DNA of 64,000 nucleotides from Arthrobacter bussei (lineage in GTDB: Bacteria; Actinomycetota; Actinomycetes; Actinomycetales; Micrococcaceae). The stretch is taken from the NCBI RefSeq assembly GCF_009377195.2, contig NZ_VJXX01000001.1:1664677-1728676 (forward strand), in the 5' to 3' direction. How positions within the stretch are numbered: the stretch's first letter is position 1; each line of letters begins with the position of its first letter. Positions 33,691-44,294 of the stretch are shown one piece after another. Position numbers and translations under genes: made by a program. The notes under the pieces were generated by a model. The model was not told the DNA's origin and ran no database searches. It saw only the letters and a list, made by a program, of their open reading frames with translations.

Positions 33691-36159
33691 ATGGCTCCTC
33701 CACGCTCCGCACGGCAGCAGACCGTCACCGTGGAAGGGCGCACCCTCCGGCTCTCCAACCTCGACAAGGTGCTCTACCCGGCAACGGGCACCACGAAGGC
33801 GGACGTCCTCGCGTACTACGCGGCGGTCGCCCCGCAGGTCATCCACCACGCCGGCCACCGACCGGTCACGCGCAAGCGCTGGGTGCACGGTGTGGGCACG
33901 CCCGAGGAGCCCGGCCAGGTCTTCTTCCAGAAGAACATCGACGACAACGCGCCCGCCTGGGTGCCGCGGAACGCCATCCAGCACAAGGATCACGTCAACG
34001 TCTATCCGATGGTGGACGACCTCGCGACCCTGACCTGGCTGGGACAGATCGCGGCGATCGAGATCCACGTCCCGCAGTGGCGTTTCGGGCCTGACGGCGG
34101 GAAGGGCAACGCCGACCGCCTGGTCCTCGACCTCGACCCCGGCCCCGGTGCCGGACTCGCCGAGTGCGCCGAGGTGGCGCTCCTGGCCCGCACGATCCTG
34201 CAGGACATGGGGCTCGAGCCCTTCCCCGTCACGAGCGGCTCCAAGGGCATCCACCTCTACTGTGCGCTCGACGGACGGCAGAGCTCCGAGCAGGTGTCCG
34301 CCGTCGCCCACGAACTGGCGCGCGCCCTGGAGGCGGACCATCCGGACCTCGCGGTCAGCGACATGAAGAAGGCGCTGCGCTCGGGCAAGGTCCTCGTGGA
34401 CTGGAGCCAGAACAACGCGAACAAGACCACGGTGAGCCCCTACTCCCTGCGGGGGCGGTTCGAGCCGACCGTCGCAGCACCCCGTACCTGGGACGAGATC
34501 GAGGGAGCCGGTTTGGACCAGCTGGACTACCGCGAGGTCATGGAGCGCGTCGTGCGGCTGGGCGATGTCCTCGCCCCGGCCACCACCGCGCTGCCTGCGT
34601 CCGGCGGTGGTGCCACCGCGCCGCCGTCCGACCGCCTGTCCACCTACCGCGCGATGCGGGACGCCACGAAGACGCCCGAGCCCGTACCGGACACCGTTGC
34701 GCCGGCGGGCGGGAACAGCTTCGTCATCCAGGAGCACCATGCGCGGCGCCTGCACTACGACGTCCGGCTCGAGCGCGACGGCGTCCTGGTCTCCTGGGCC
34801 GTCCCGAAGGGACCGCCCCTGACGCCGAGCAGGAACCACCTCGCAGTCCAGACGGAGGACCACCCGCTCGACTACGGCTCCTTCGAGGGAACAATTCCGA
34901 AGGGGGAATACGGCGGCGGAGAAGTCACTATCTGGGATGCGGGGACCTACGACCTGGAGAAGTGGCGGGACGGCAAGGAGGTCATCTGCACCCTGTACGG
35001 CCGGCCGGACGGCGGCCTGGCGCGCGGGGGCACCGCCATCCGCCGGTACGCCCTGATCAACACCGGCGGCGGGGCGAACGGCAAGAGCACCTGGCTGATG
35101 CACCTCATGAAGGAGCAGCCGGAGGAGGCCGGGGCGGCTGGGGACTCCCTGCCGGCGGACGTCTCCGCCGCGCCCGTCCGCGTGACCTCGAACGGCGACC
35201 TGGTCCGGCCGATGCTCGCCACCCTCGGGTCGGAGCACTCGATCCCCGAGCCGGACCAGTGGGCGTACGAGATGAAGTGGGACGGCGTCCGGTGCATCGC
35301 CAGGGTCAGCGGCGGGACCGTCACGCTCACGAGCCGCAACGGCCTCGACACGACGGCCACCTATCCGGAACTCGGCGACCTCCCGGACCTCCTGAGCGCC
35401 GGGGATGCGGTGCTCGACGGCGAGATCGTCGCGCTGGACGCCAGGGGCAGGCCCGATTTCGCGCTGCTGCAGACGCGCATGAAGCTCACGCGCCGGGCCG
35501 AGATCGACGCGGCGCGCACCAGGACTCCCGTGCGGTTCATGCTCTTCGACCTGCTCCGGCTCGACGGCAACGACCTCACCGCCCTGCAGTACTGCCAGCG
35601 GCGCGAACTGCTCGAGAAGGCCGTCGACGAGGCGGACGACGGCCACGTGCAGGTGCCGCCGGCCATCGACGCGACGCTCGAGGAGGCGGTCGGGGCTAGC
35701 CGCCGGCTCGGCCTCGAGGGCATCATGGCCAAGCGCCTCACGAGCGACTACCAACCCGGCGCGCGATCGTCGTCGTGGGTCAAGATCAAGCACCTGCACA
35801 CGCAGGAGGTCGTGGTGGTGGGCTGGCGGCCGGGCAAGGGCAGCCGCGCGTCCAAGGTCGGCTCACTCCTCGTCGCCGTGCCCGACGGCGTGGACCTGCG
35901 CTACGTCGGCCGGGTCGGTTCCGGCCTGACGGAGCGGGACCTCGCGGAGGTCGGTGCCCGCCTGAAGAAACTCGCGCGGAAGACCGCACCGCTGGGCGAC
36001 GTCCCCGGTGCGGATGCGTCCGACGCCCACTGGGTCCGGCCGTCGCTGGTCGGCGAGGTGCAGTACAGCGAGCACACGGGCACCGGGCGCCTGCGGCACC
36101 CGGTGTGGCGTGGCTGGCGACCGGACAAGACGCCGTCCGACGTCGTCGTCGAACTGTGA
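33691..36159 (+). CDS. ligD: ATP-dependent DNA ligase LigD (Pol-PE-Lig)
   Basis: Multifunctional NHEJ enzyme (822 aa). The N-terminal archaeo-eukaryotic primase-type polymerase (about 1-290) contains VLDLDPGPG with catalytic D147/D149. The 3'-phosphoesterase (about 345-460) contains [11 protein letters not shown] and [13 protein letters not shown]. The C-terminal ATP-dependent ligase (about 515-822) contains EMKWDGVR with adenylated K529, LDGEIVAL and EGIMAKR. This domain order matches mycobacterial LigD. Its partner Ku is encoded on the opposite strand 640 bases away. ATG 33691 has no clear RBS. AAGACT at 33679-33684, six bases before, hints at leaderless translation. Confidence 0.95.
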   Translation: MAPPRSARQQTVTVEGRTLRLSNLDKVLYPATGTTKADVLAYYAAVAPQVIHHAGHRPVTRKRWVHGVGTPEEPGQVFFQKNIDDNAPAWVPRNAIQHKDHVNVYPMVDDLATLTWLGQIAAIEIHVPQWRFGPDGGKGNADRLVLDLDPGPGAGLAECAEVALLARTILQDMGLEPFPVTSGSKGIHLYCALDGRQSSEQVSAVAHELARALEADHPDLAVSDMKKALRSGKVLVDWSQNNANKTTVSPYSLRGRFEPTVAAPRTWDEIEGAGLDQLDYREVMERVVRLGDVLAPATTALPASGGGATAPPSDRLSTYRAMRDATKTPEPVPDTVAPAGGNSFVIQEHHARRLHYDVRLERDGVLVSWAVPKGPPLTPSRNHLAVQTEDHPLDYGSFEGTIPKGEYGGGEVTIWDAGTYDLEKWRDGKEVICTLYGRPDGGLARGGTAIRRYALINTGGGANGKSTWLMHLMKEQPEEAGAAGDSLPADVSAAPVRVTSNGDLVRPMLATLGSEHSIPEPDQWAYEMKWDGVRCIARVSGGTVTLTSRNGLDTTATYPELGDLPDLLSAGDAVLDGEIVALDARGRPDFALLQTRMKLTRRAEIDAARTRTPVRFMLFDLLRLDGNDLTALQYCQRRELLEKAVDEADDGHVQVPPAIDATLEEAVGASRRLGLEGIMAKRLTSDYQPGARSSSWVKIKHLHTQEVVVVGWRPGKGSRASKVGSLLVAVPDGVDLRYVGRVGSGLTERDLAEVGARLKKLARKTAPLGDVPGADASDAHWVRPSLVGEVQYSEHTGTGRLRHPVWRGWRPDKTPSDVVVEL

Positions 36160-36206
36160 GAAACCGGGACATGAACGGCCAGGACATGACAACCAGGGAG
36201 GCATAC

Positions 36207-38591
36207 ATGGCACATCTTGATATCGGCGGACTGGACGCCTGGTGGCGAGCCGCCAACTACGTCTCGGTGGGTCAGATCTACCTCCGGGACAACGCCCTGC
36301 TCACGCGCCCGCTCGTGGGTGAGGACGTCAAGGCGCGGCTGCTGGGCCACTGGGGCACCACCCCCGGACTGAACTTCGTCTACACGCACCTCAACCGGGT
36401 CATCTCGGAGCGGCGGCAGGAGATGCTGTTCGTCACCGGCCCCGGCCACGGCGGACCCGCCAATGTCGCGAACGCGTGGCTCGAGGGGACCTACTCCGAG
36501 ATCTACAGCAACATCGGCAGCGACGGCGCGGGCCTGAACGCGCTCTTCAAGCAGTTCAGCTATCCCGGGGGCATTCCCTCGCATGCGGCGCCGGAGACGC
36601 CGGGCTCCATCCACGAGGGCGGCGAACTCGGCTACAGCCTGGCGCACGCGTACGGGGCCGTGTTCGACAACCCCTCGCTGATCGCGGTGGCGGTGGTGGG
36701 CGACGGCGAGGCCGAGACGGGACCCCTCGCGACGAGCTGGCACTCGACCAGCTTCGTGGACCCCGCCGTCGACGGGGCCGTCCTGCCGATCCTGCACCTC
36801 AACGGGTACAAGATCGCCAACCCCACGGTGCTGGCCCGCATGCCGGAGGAACAGTTGCGGCAGCTGATGTACGGCTACGGGTACGACCCGCACTTCGTCA
36901 CGGTCTCGGATCCGCGGGCCACCGAGGCGGCCCACCGCGACTTCGCGGCGGTCCTCGACACGTGCATCGACGAGATCCACGACATCCAGGAGCGGGCACG
37001 GACCTCGCCCGCCGGAGGCGACGCCGGCGCACCGCGCTGGCCCATGATCGTGCTGCGCTCGCCGAAGGGCTGGACCGGACCGGCGGAGGTGGACGGCAAG
37101 CCCGTCGAGGGGACGTGGCGGGCGCACCAGGTGCCCCTCTCGGAGATCCACGACAACGAGGAGCACCTGCACCAGCTCGAGGAATGGCTGCGGTCCTACG
37201 ACCCGGGGTCCCTGTTCACGGACGACGGCGGACTCCGCCCCGAGATCGCCCGCCTGGCTCCCGACGGCGACCTGCGGATGAGCGCTACACCCTATGCGAA
37301 CGGCGGCCGCCTGCTCCGCGACCTCGTGGTGCCCGCCTACGCGGAGCACGCCGTGGAGGTCGCGCGTCCCGGCTCCGAGAAGGTGAGCCCCATGATCACG
37401 GCGGGGGGTTACCTCCGCGACATCATCGAGCGCAATCCGCACAACTTCCGCCTGTTCGGGCCGGACGAGACGGCGTCGAACCGGCTGTCCGCGGTCTACG
37501 AGGTGACGGACAAGGTGTGGCAGCCGCGGATCGAGGACGTCGACGAGCATCTGGCCCGCTCCGGTCGTGTCATGGAGGTCCTCAGCGAGCACCTCTGCCA
37601 GGGCTGGCTGGAGGGATACCTCCTGACGGGGCGGCACGGCGTCTTCAGCTGCTACGAGGCCTTCGTGCACATCGTCGACTCGATGTTCAACCAGTACGCC
37701 AAATGGCTGGAGATCCACAGGAGGCTCCCCTGGCGGCAGCCCATGGCGTCCTTCACCTACATGCTCTCGAGCCATGTCTGGCAGCAGGACCACAACGGGT
37801 TCTCCCACCAGGATCCGGGTTTCATCGACCATGTGGTGAACAAGAAGGCGGATGTCATCCGGGTCTACCTGCCACCGGACGCGAACACCATGCTCGCGGT
37901 GACGGACCACTGCCTGCAGGCGCGGGACACCATCAACGTGATCGTGACGGGAAAACAGCCCACGCCCACCTGGTTCGGGCCGGAGGAGGCACGCCTGCAC
38001 GTGACGCGGGGCATCGGCGTGCTGGACTTCGCGGGCTCGGAGGAATCCGGGGTGGAGCCCGACGTCGTACTCGGCTGTGCCGGGGACGTACCGACCCTCG
38101 AGGCGATCGCCGCGGCAGGCCTGCTGAAGGCAGGGATACCCGGGCTGAAGATCCGCGTGGTCAACGTCGTCGACCTCATGCGCCTGCAGGACTCCACCGA
38201 GCACCCGCACGGCCTGTCCGCACGCGAGTTCGACACCCTGTTCACCACGTCGAAACCGGTCATCTTCGCCTACCACGGCTATCCCTGGCTCATCCATCGG
38301 CTCACGTACCGGCGGAACAACCACCCGAACCTGCACGTTCGGGGCTATAAGGAGGAAGGTACGACGACGACGCCGTTCGACATGGCGATGCTGAACCAGA
38401 TCGACCGGTTCCAGCTGGCCATGGACGTGATCGACCGCGTGCCGACCCTCGGAGCGACCGAAGCGCGGTTCCGCCAGGACCTGCAGGACCAGCGGCAGCG
38501 TGCCTGGCAGTACACGCGCGACGCCGGGAAGGACCTGGAGTCCATCACCGGCTGGACGCTCGACGAATCTTCGCCGGACGACGCGAAGTAA
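36207..38591 (+). CDS. xfp: Phosphoketolase (xylulose 5-phosphate/fructose 6-phosphate)
   Basis: Thiamine-diphosphate enzyme (794 aa) that splits xylulose 5-phosphate (and often fructose 6-phosphate) into acetyl phosphate and an aldose phosphate. The start ATG 36207 ([18 protein letters not shown]) follows AGGGAGG. Family motifs include [19 protein letters not shown], the diphosphate-binding GDGEAETGP with [16 protein letters not shown], and [19 protein letters not shown]. The length is normal. No acetate kinase or phosphotransacetylase gene is adjacent. The acid-stable SRPBCC gene that follows 34 bases later may be co-transcribed. Confidence 0.94.
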   Translation: MAHLDIGGLDAWWRAANYVSVGQIYLRDNALLTRPLVGEDVKARLLGHWGTTPGLNFVYTHLNRVISERRQEMLFVTGPGHGGPANVANAWLEGTYSEIYSNIGSDGAGLNALFKQFSYPGGIPSHAAPETPGSIHEGGELGYSLAHAYGAVFDNPSLIAVAVVGDGEAETGPLATSWHSTSFVDPAVDGAVLPILHLNGYKIANPTVLARMPEEQLRQLMYGYGYDPHFVTVSDPRATEAAHRDFAAVLDTCIDEIHDIQERARTSPAGGDAGAPRWPMIVLRSPKGWTGPAEVDGKPVEGTWRAHQVPLSEIHDNEEHLHQLEEWLRSYDPGSLFTDDGGLRPEIARLAPDGDLRMSATPYANGGRLLRDLVVPAYAEHAVEVARPGSEKVSPMITAGGYLRDIIERNPHNFRLFGPDETASNRLSAVYEVTDKVWQPRIEDVDEHLARSGRVMEVLSEHLCQGWLEGYLLTGRHGVFSCYEAFVHIVDSMFNQYAKWLEIHRRLPWRQPMASFTYMLSSHVWQQDHNGFSHQDPGFIDHVVNKKADVIRVYLPPDANTMLAVTDHCLQARDTINVIVTGKQPTPTWFGPEEARLHVTRGIGVLDFAGSEESGVEPDVVLGCAGDVPTLEAIAAAGLLKAGIPGLKIRVVNVVDLMRLQDSTEHPHGLSAREFDTLFTTSKPVIFAYHGYPWLIHRLTYRRNNHPNLHVRGYKEEGTTTTPFDMAMLNQIDRFQLAMDVIDRVPTLGATEARFRQDLQDQRQRAWQYTRDAGKDLESITGWTLDESSPDDAK

Positions 38592-38625
38592 AACCCGTCG
38601 CCCACAACGAGAAGGAGCACGCTGC

Positions 38626-39090
38626 ATGACCGACACGAGCATTTCCGCAACCCGGACCATCGACGCATCCGCCGACACCATCTTCCATTTCCTGTCCGAC
38701 CCCGCGCATCACGCGGCGCTCGACGGGTCCGGCATGGTGCAGTCGGACAGCAAGTCCGACCGCATCACCGGCTCCGGGCAGGTCTTCACCATGAACCAGA
38801 CGTGGGACAAGATGGGGGGCGACTACCAGACGGACAACCACGTGATCGGCTACGACGAGAACAAGCTCCTCGCCTGGAAGACGGCTCCGGCGGGTGAGGA
38901 GCCCCCGGGATGGGAGTGGGTCTGGCGCTTCGAGGCGACCGGCCCCGGGTCGACGGACGTCTCGGTCACCTACGACTGGTCAGCGGTCACCGACAAGGAG
39001 CTGCTGAAGACCATCGGCTTCCCCGCGGTGTCGCAGGACGCCCTCGAGGGCACGCTCGCGAATCTCGCGGCGCAGGTGTCCGAGGCCTGA
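38626..39090 (+). CDS. SRPBCC family protein
   Basis: START-fold polyketide-cyclase-like protein (154 aa): ISATRTIDASADTIFHFLSDPAHHAALDGSGM, read in parts, then WKTAPAGEEPPGWEWVWRFEATG and VSQDALEGTLANLAAQV at the end. AAGGAG lies 7 bases before the ATG. It is probably expressed with the phosphoketolase. Ligand and role are unknown. It ends at a strong terminator. Confidence 0.85.
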   Translation: MTDTSISATRTIDASADTIFHFLSDPAHHAALDGSGMVQSDSKSDRITGSGQVFTMNQTWDKMGGDYQTDNHVIGYDENKLLAWKTAPAGEEPPGWEWVWRFEATGPGSTDVSVTYDWSAVTDKELLKTIGFPAVSQDALEGTLANLAAQVSEA

Positions 39091-39107
39091 TCGTCCCTCC
39101 GCACGGA

Positions 39108-39146
39108 CGACGGCGGCCGGTCCCGTTCCGGGGCCGGCCGCCGTCG
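39108..39146. terminator. Bidirectional terminator
   Basis: CGACGGCGGCCGG (39108-39120) pairs perfectly with CCGGCCGCCGTCG (39134-39146). It lies after the SRPBCC stop and 140 bases before the convergent GntR gene end. Confidence 0.85.
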
Positions 39147-39285
39147 CGAGCGGGTCGGCATCGATGGCCGCGAGCGATGGGCGTCCGCCGGCGCATGGTC
39201 CGAACGGCACACGGATCCGCTGAGGCAGGATGCCGGCCGCGAATCATCGGTGCGGACCGCAGCTGCTTCCAGACCGAGGTTCCCG

Positions 39286-39987
39286 CTATTTGAGCAACGC
39301 GACATCCGAGACGAGCTCGATGTGCCGCTGCATCGCGGCGGCTGCGGCGGCTGCGTCCCGCGCCCGGATGGCGTCGGCGATACCCCGGTGCGAGGCGAGC
39401 GACTGCTCGGGCCGGCCGGGCTGTGCGAGGGACTCCAGGCGGGTCTCCAGGACCATCTCCCCGATGAACGCCATGAGTTGCGCCATGACCGGGGAGTGCG
39501 CCGCAGCCGTGACGGCCTGGTGGAAGAGCTCGTCCCCGTGCGCGCCGCGGTCGCCGTCGTCGATCTCCGCCTGCATGGCCGACAGAGCGGCGTCGATCGC
39601 TGCGAGGTCCGCATCCGTGCGCCGTTCCGCGGCGAGGGCCGCGAGCTTCACCTCGAGGGTGCTGCGCGCCTCGACGATGTCGGGGAGCCTGCTCCGGTGC
39701 TCCCGGAGGCCCTTGATGACGCTGGCTACGCTCGCGCGATGCCGCAGGACCGCTCCGGTGCCGTGCTGGACGTCGATCACGCCGAGCACCTCGAGCGCCA
39801 CGAGCGCCTGCGCGAGGGTGGCGCGGGAGACGCCGAGCCGCTCGGCCAGATCCCGTTCCGCCGGCAGCAGGTCCCCCGGCTGGAGTCTGGCCGATTCGAT
39901 GTAGCCGAGGAGCTGTTCGACGAGTTGCTCGTACAGCCGCGGCCGGGCCAGGCGCCCCAGTGGTTGCGGGCTGGCGGCGTCGCTCAT
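39286..39987 (-). CDS. FadR/GntR-family regulator of the adjacent carrier/CoA cluster (MatR-like)
   Basis: Regulator of 233 aa with an N-terminal winged helix (about 15-85: YEQLVEQLLGYIESARLQPGD, then PAERDLAERLGVSRATLAQALVALEVLGVI in parts) and a C-terminal FCD domain with DELFHQAVTAAAHSP. GGGGAGAG precedes ATG 39987. It is divergent from the MatC-like carrier, the layout seen for MatR in malonate loci. The operator is unknown. A 13-bp palindrome CCTGTGCCACAGG at 40076-40088, downstream of the carrier promoter, is a candidate. Confidence 0.88.
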   Translation of the reverse strand: MSDAASPQPLGRLARPRLYEQLVEQLLGYIESARLQPGDLLPAERDLAERLGVSRATLAQALVALEVLGVIDVQHGTGAVLRHRASVASVIKGLREHRSRLPDIVEARSTLEVKLAALAAERRTDADLAAIDAALSAMQAEIDDGDRGAHGDELFHQAVTAAAHSPVMAQLMAFIGEMVLETRLESLAQPGRPEQSLASHRGIADAIRARDAAAAAAAMQRHIELVSDVALLK

Positions 39988-40034
39988 TCTGACTCTCCCC
40001 GGGATAGTGGTGCGCTCATGCTACCGGGCAGTGA

Positions 40035-40062
40035 TTGACAGGGACACCCACTCTCCTACAGG
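40035..40062 (+). promoter_or_regulatory. Promoter of the MatC-like carrier operon
   Basis: TTGACA at 40035-40040, a 16-base spacer, then TACAGG at 40057-40062. The palindrome CCTGTGCCACAGG (40076-40088) lies just after the expected transcription start and could be a roadblock operator for the divergent GntR-family protein. Confidence 0.5.
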
Positions 40063-40126
40063 CTAGGCCAGTGGTCCTGTGCCACAGGTCACACCCCGCC
40101 CGTCCGTCGCCCGCTGGAGGATCACG

Positions 40127-41491
40127 ATGTCCGCTCCGCTCCTATCGATCATCATCCTCGCGGCGATGTTCCTGATAGCCACCCTGCTCCCGATCAACAT
40201 GGGGGCCCTCGCCTTCGTCGGAGCCTTCCTGCTGGGCGCCGTGTTCCTCGGCATGGAGACCGACGACATCATCGCCGAATTCCCCGGCGGCCTGTTCCTC
40301 ACCCTGGTCGGGGTCACCTATCTGTTCGCGATCGCGCAGAACAACGGCACCATCGACCTGCTCGTCAACGCCGCCGTGAAACTCGTCCGCAACCGCGTGG
40401 CGCTCATTCCCTGGGTCATGTTCCTCATCACCGCCGTGATCACGGCGGTGGGAGCGCTCGGCCCGGCCGCCGTCGCCATCATGGCCCCCGTGGCGCTGGG
40501 CTTCGCCGCCCGCCACAAGATCTCCCCGCTGCTCATGGGCATGATGGTCGTCCACGGCGCGCAGGCCGGGGGATTCTCGCCCATCGCGGTGTACGGCGTG
40601 ATCGTCAACGACATCGTCGGCGAGTCCGGATTCGAGTCCAGTCCGCTGGCCGTCTTCCTCTCCAGCTTCATCTTCAACCTCCTGATCGCCGTGGTCCTGT
40701 TCATCGTCCTCGGTGGCCGCGGCCTCCTGTCCTCCCGCATGGGCCAGTTCGTCGAGGAGGCCGCCGAGGCCCGTTTCACCGCGAGCCCCGGGATGCGCCG
40801 GGCGGACGTCGCCTACAAGGGCACGGGCAGCGGCACGTACGGCCCGCGTGATCCCGCGGGGGACGGCGTCGTCGCCACCAAGTCGCGCGAGGACCGCATC
40901 TCGCAGCCGATGACCATCCTCGGCCTGATCGCCCTTGCCGTGATCGCCCTCGGATTCAAGGTCGACGTCGGCTTCGTGGCCATCACGATCGCCGTGGTCC
41001 TCGCCCTCATCTCGCCGAAGGCCCAGAGCGGAGCGGTCAACAAGATCGCCTGGTCCACTGTGCTGCTCATCTGCGGCATGCTCACCTTCGTCGGCGTCCT
41101 GACCGAGGCCGGGACGATCGAGTACGTGTCCGACGGCGTCGCGGGCCTCGGAGCGCCGCTGCTCGCCGCACTCCTCATCTGCTACATCGGGGCCGTGGTC
41201 TCCGCCTTCGCGTCGTCGACCGCGATCCTCGCCGCCCTGATCCCGCTGGCCATCCCGTTCCTCGAGACCGGTGCGGTGAGTGCCGTCGGCGTCGTCTGCG
41301 CCCTCGCGGTGTCCTCCACGATCGTCGACGTCTCGCCGTTCTCCACCAACGGCGCGCTGGTCCTGGCCAACGCACCCGAGGGGACCGACAAGGACCGCTT
41401 CTACAAGCAGATCCTCGGGTACGGGGCGATCGTCGTCGTCGCCGGACCGATCATCGCCTGGCTCGTCCTCGTGGTGCCCGGCTGGCTCTGA
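40127..41491 (+). CDS. Dicarboxylate carrier, MatC-like SLC13/ion-transporter superfamily
   Basis: Polytopic membrane carrier (454 aa, about 11-12 helices). The N-terminal half (PINMGALAFVGAFLLGAVFLGM, in parts, EFPGGLFLTLVGVTYLFAIAQ) resembles the MatC_N family of malonate/dicarboxylate importers. The two re-entrant halves contain AVGALGPAAVAIMAPVAL and SAFASSTAILAALIPLAIPF. A hydrophilic central loop (about 215-260) separates them. The ATG 40127 follows GGAGG. It is the first gene of an operon with a class III CoA-transferase and a carboxyltransferase-like enzyme. Malonate or a similar diacid is therefore the inferred substrate. Confidence 0.85.
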   Translation: MSAPLLSIIILAAMFLIATLLPINMGALAFVGAFLLGAVFLGMETDDIIAEFPGGLFLTLVGVTYLFAIAQNNGTIDLLVNAAVKLVRNRVALIPWVMFLITAVITAVGALGPAAVAIMAPVALGFAARHKISPLLMGMMVVHGAQAGGFSPIAVYGVIVNDIVGESGFESSPLAVFLSSFIFNLLIAVVLFIVLGGRGLLSSRMGQFVEEAAEARFTASPGMRRADVAYKGTGSGTYGPRDPAGDGVVATKSREDRISQPMTILGLIALAVIALGFKVDVGFVAITIAVVLALISPKAQSGAVNKIAWSTVLLICGMLTFVGVLTEAGTIEYVSDGVAGLGAPLLAALLICYIGAVVSAFASSTAILAALIPLAIPFLETGAVSAVGVVCALAVSSTIVDVSPFSTNGALVLANAPEGTDKDRFYKQILGYGAIVVVAGPIIAWLVLVVPGWL

Positions 41492-41531
41492 TCAACGCAA
41501 TCCACGTCCTGTCCCCGACCCGGAGGTTCCC

Positions 41532-42755
41532 ATGAACGCCGACCCGACCACCCACGACGCCGGCGGGCGGGGCGGCCCGCTGGCCGGCCGTCTCGTCGTC
41601 GACCTCAGCCGGGCCCTCGCCGGACCGCACGCGGGCATGATGCTCGGCGACCTCGGGGCACGCGTCATCAAGGTCGAGACGCCGGGAACCGGCGATGACA
41701 CCCGGGGCTGGGGTCCGCCCTTCGTCGGTCCCGAGGACGACCGCCAGTCCACCTACTTCCTGTCCTGCAACCGCAACAAGGAGTCCATCGCCCTGGACCT
41801 CAAGAGCGAGGACGGGCGAGGGGTCCTGACGGAACTGCTGCGGCGCGCCGACGTGGTGATCGAGAACTTCCGGACGGGAGTGCTCGACCGTCTCGGCTTC
41901 TCCACGGACGCGATGCTCGCGCTCAACCCGGGCCTCGTGATCCTCTCGATCACCGGATTCGGTCATGACGGGCCGGAGGCGAAGCGCAGCGGCTACGACC
42001 AGATCGTCCAGGGCGAGGCCGGACTCATGTCCCTCACCGGAGCGGATCCGGAGAACCCGCAACGGGTCGGCGTGCCCATCGCCGACCTGCTCTCCGGCAT
42101 GTACGGGGCGTACGGGGCGGTCGCCGCCCTCCTCGAGCGCGAGCGGACGGGTCGCGGCCAGGTGGTGCGCACGTCACTGCTCGCCTCGATCATCGGCGTC
42201 CATGCCTTCCAGGGCACGCGGACCACCGTGGCCGGCGAGGTCCCGCAGGCCCAGGGCAACCATCATCCGTCGATCGCCCCCTACGGACTCTTCAGCTGCC
42301 GCGGCGGCAAGGTGCAGATCAGCGTGGGGAGCGAGAAGCTGTGGGCGGCGTTCACCACGGCCTTCGGCATCGACGCCACCAGGCCGGAATTCGCGACGAA
42401 CGCGGACCGCGTGGGGCACCGGGACCTCCTGATCGGCGTCATCGAGGACGCCTTCTCCGCCTACGGGGCGGAACCGCTGCTCGAGAAGCTGAACGCGGCG
42501 GGAATCCCTGCAGGGAAGGTCCGCACGCTCGACGAGGTGTACGCGTGGGAGCAGGTCCACTCGCAGGGCCTCCTGACCACGGTGCAGCACCCCGTGCTCG
42601 GGGACATCGACCTGCCCGGGGCGCCACTGCGGTTCTTCGACGGACCGGTCGAGACCACGCTCACGGAGCACGCGGCACCGCCACTGCTCGACGGTGACGG
42701 CGAGGCGATCCGCGCCTGGCTCGCCCGCCCCGTTGCGGAGGACGTACGGGCGTGA
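41532..42755 (+). CDS. CaiB/BaiF family (class III) CoA-transferase
   Basis: Intertwined-dimer CoA-transferase (407 aa) that moves CoA between carboxylic acids. Family motifs are visible: VVDLSRALAGPHAGMMLGDLGARVIKVE in parts, NRNKESIALDL, ENFRTGVLDRLG, and GVPIADLLSGMYGA with the catalytic Asp (D185). The ATG 41532 lies 40 bases after the carrier stop and its stop overlaps the next start (GTGA). Substrate is not readable from the sequence. Context suggests activation of the imported diacid with acetyl-CoA or succinyl-CoA as donor. Confidence 0.9.
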   Translation: MNADPTTHDAGGRGGPLAGRLVVDLSRALAGPHAGMMLGDLGARVIKVETPGTGDDTRGWGPPFVGPEDDRQSTYFLSCNRNKESIALDLKSEDGRGVLTELLRRADVVIENFRTGVLDRLGFSTDAMLALNPGLVILSITGFGHDGPEAKRSGYDQIVQGEAGLMSLTGADPENPQRVGVPIADLLSGMYGAYGAVAALLERERTGRGQVVRTSLLASIIGVHAFQGTRTTVAGEVPQAQGNHHPSIAPYGLFSCRGGKVQISVGSEKLWAAFTTAFGIDATRPEFATNADRVGHRDLLIGVIEDAFSAYGAEPLLEKLNAAGIPAGKVRTLDEVYAWEQVHSQGLLTTVQHPVLGDIDLPGAPLRFFDGPVETTLTEHAAPPLLDGDGEAIRAWLARPVAEDVRA

Positions 42756-44263
42756 GCGGGGAGACCCGACGACCGCACCTCACGGCACGGGAACTGATCG
42801 ATGCTGTGCTCGACGCCGGATCCTTCACCTCCTGGGACGCGCCGGTCACGGGACCCCCACCGGGAACGGGAACGGGCTACGCGGAGGAGCTGCGGCGGGC
42901 GCGCGAGAAGAGCGGCGCGGACGAGTCCGTCCTCACGGGGGAGGGGCTGATCCACGGCCGGCGCGTCGCCGTCATCGTCTCCGAGTTCACCTTCCTCGCC
43001 GGGTCGATCGGGAGCGCGGCCGCGCACCGCATCACGGCTGCCGTGCAGCGGGCGACGGCGGAGGGCCTGCCGCTGCTCGCTGGTCCGGCCTCGGGCGGGA
43101 CGCGCATGCAGGAGGGGACCCCCGCGTTCCTCTCGATGGTGGACATCACCGGTGCCGTCCGTGCCCACCGCCAGGCGGGCCTGCCCTACCTCGTCTACCT
43201 CCGGCATCCGACGACGGGCGGCGTGATGGCGTCCTGGGGATCGCTCGGTCACGTCACCGTCGCCGAGCCCGGGGCGCTCCTCGGCTTCCTCGGACCGCGC
43301 GTGTACGAGGCGCTGTACGGGGCTCCGTTCCCGCCGGACGTCCAGACCGCGGAGAACCTGTTCGACAAGGGGCTGATCGACGCCGTCGTACCGCCCGGGC
43401 AACTCGCGGGCATCGTGGATTCGGCCCTGACCGTGCTGCTCGCGGACTCGTCGGCGGTTCCCGCCGTGCCGTCGACGGCGTCCGTCCGCCCCGGCGCGCA
43501 GTCCGCCTGGGAGTCCATCCTCATCTCGCGGAACCGGCGGCGCCCGGATCTCCGCCGCCTGCTGGCCCACGGAGCGCGGGACGTCCTGCCGCTCAACGGC
43601 ACGGGTCAGGGCGAGAAGGATCCGGGCCTGCTGCTGGCGCTCGCACGCTTCGGGGAGCAGCCCTGCATCGTCCTCGGGCACCAGCGGCCGCGCCGGGAGG
43701 GCGAGTCGGCCATGGGCCCGGCGTCGCTCCGCGAGGCGCGCCGCGGCATGAAGCTCGCCGAGGAGCTCGGGCTGCCCCTGCTCACGGTCATCGACACCGC
43801 CGGCGCCGATCTCTCGAGGGAGGCGGAGGAGGGCGGACTCGCCGGGGAGATCGCGCGGTCCCTGCACGACCTCATCGGCCTCGCCTCACCCTCGGTCTCG
43901 GTGCTCCTCGGCCAGGGAGCCGGCGGCGGGGCGCTCGCGCTGCTGCCCGCGGACAGCACCATCGCCGCTCAGCACGCCTGGCTCTCGCCGCTGCCGCCCG
44001 AGGGAGCCAGCGCGATCGTGCACCGCACGGTGGACCGTGCTCCCGAGATGGCGGAGGCGCAGGGCGTGAAGGTCGCGGTCCTCGTGGAGCGGGGCGTCGT
44101 CGACCACGTGGTGGACGAGCGGCCGGACGCCGCCGAGGAGGGCCGGGCGTTCTGCGAGCGGATGGCCAGGGCGATCGAGTACGAGCTCGCGCGGGTCAGG
44201 GGCCTGCCCACGGAGGACCGGCTGGGCCGGCGGGCCGGGAAGTACAGGGCAGGGGTGGGCTGA
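42752..44263 (+). CDS. Fused AccD/AccA-like carboxyltransferase (possible malonyl-CoA decarboxylase)
   Basis: Protein of 503 aa with two crotonase-fold carboxyltransferase domains. The beta-like half (about 1-235) contains GPASGGTRMQEG and HPTTGGVMASWGS with the oxyanion glycines. The alpha-like half (about 240-503) contains TVIDTAGADLSREAEEGG and VLLGQGAGGGALALLPAD. The N-terminus has no cysteines, so the zinc ribbon of AccD is absent. No biotin carboxylase or biotin carrier gene is nearby. Acyl-CoA carboxylase CT subunits and the malonate decarboxylase MdcD/MdcE pair both have this two-domain make-up. With a CoA-transferase and a MatC-like carrier in the same operon, decarboxylation of malonyl-CoA is a reasonable inference but unproven. 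Confidence 0.82.
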   Translation: MSGETRRPHLTARELIDAVLDAGSFTSWDAPVTGPPPGTGTGYAEELRRAREKSGADESVLTGEGLIHGRRVAVIVSEFTFLAGSIGSAAAHRITAAVQRATAEGLPLLAGPASGGTRMQEGTPAFLSMVDITGAVRAHRQAGLPYLVYLRHPTTGGVMASWGSLGHVTVAEPGALLGFLGPRVYEALYGAPFPPDVQTAENLFDKGLIDAVVPPGQLAGIVDSALTVLLADSSAVPAVPSTASVRPGAQSAWESILISRNRRRPDLRRLLAHGARDVLPLNGTGQGEKDPGLLLALARFGEQPCIVLGHQRPRREGESAMGPASLREARRGMKLAEELGLPLLTVIDTAGADLSREAEEGGLAGEIARSLHDLIGLASPSVSVLLGQGAGGGALALLPADSTIAAQHAWLSPLPPEGASAIVHRTVDRAPEMAEAQGVKVAVLVERGVVDHVVDERPDAAEEGRAFCERMARAIEYELARVRGLPTEDRLGRRAGKYRAGVG

Positions 44264-44294
44264 CCGTCACCCGATCCCCTGCGACGGCAGAGCC

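Noticed and set aside
33532..38681. Long minus-strand frames opposite ligD and phosphoketolase
   Set aside because: GC-driven shadows of two well-recognised enzymes; no RBS and no domain.
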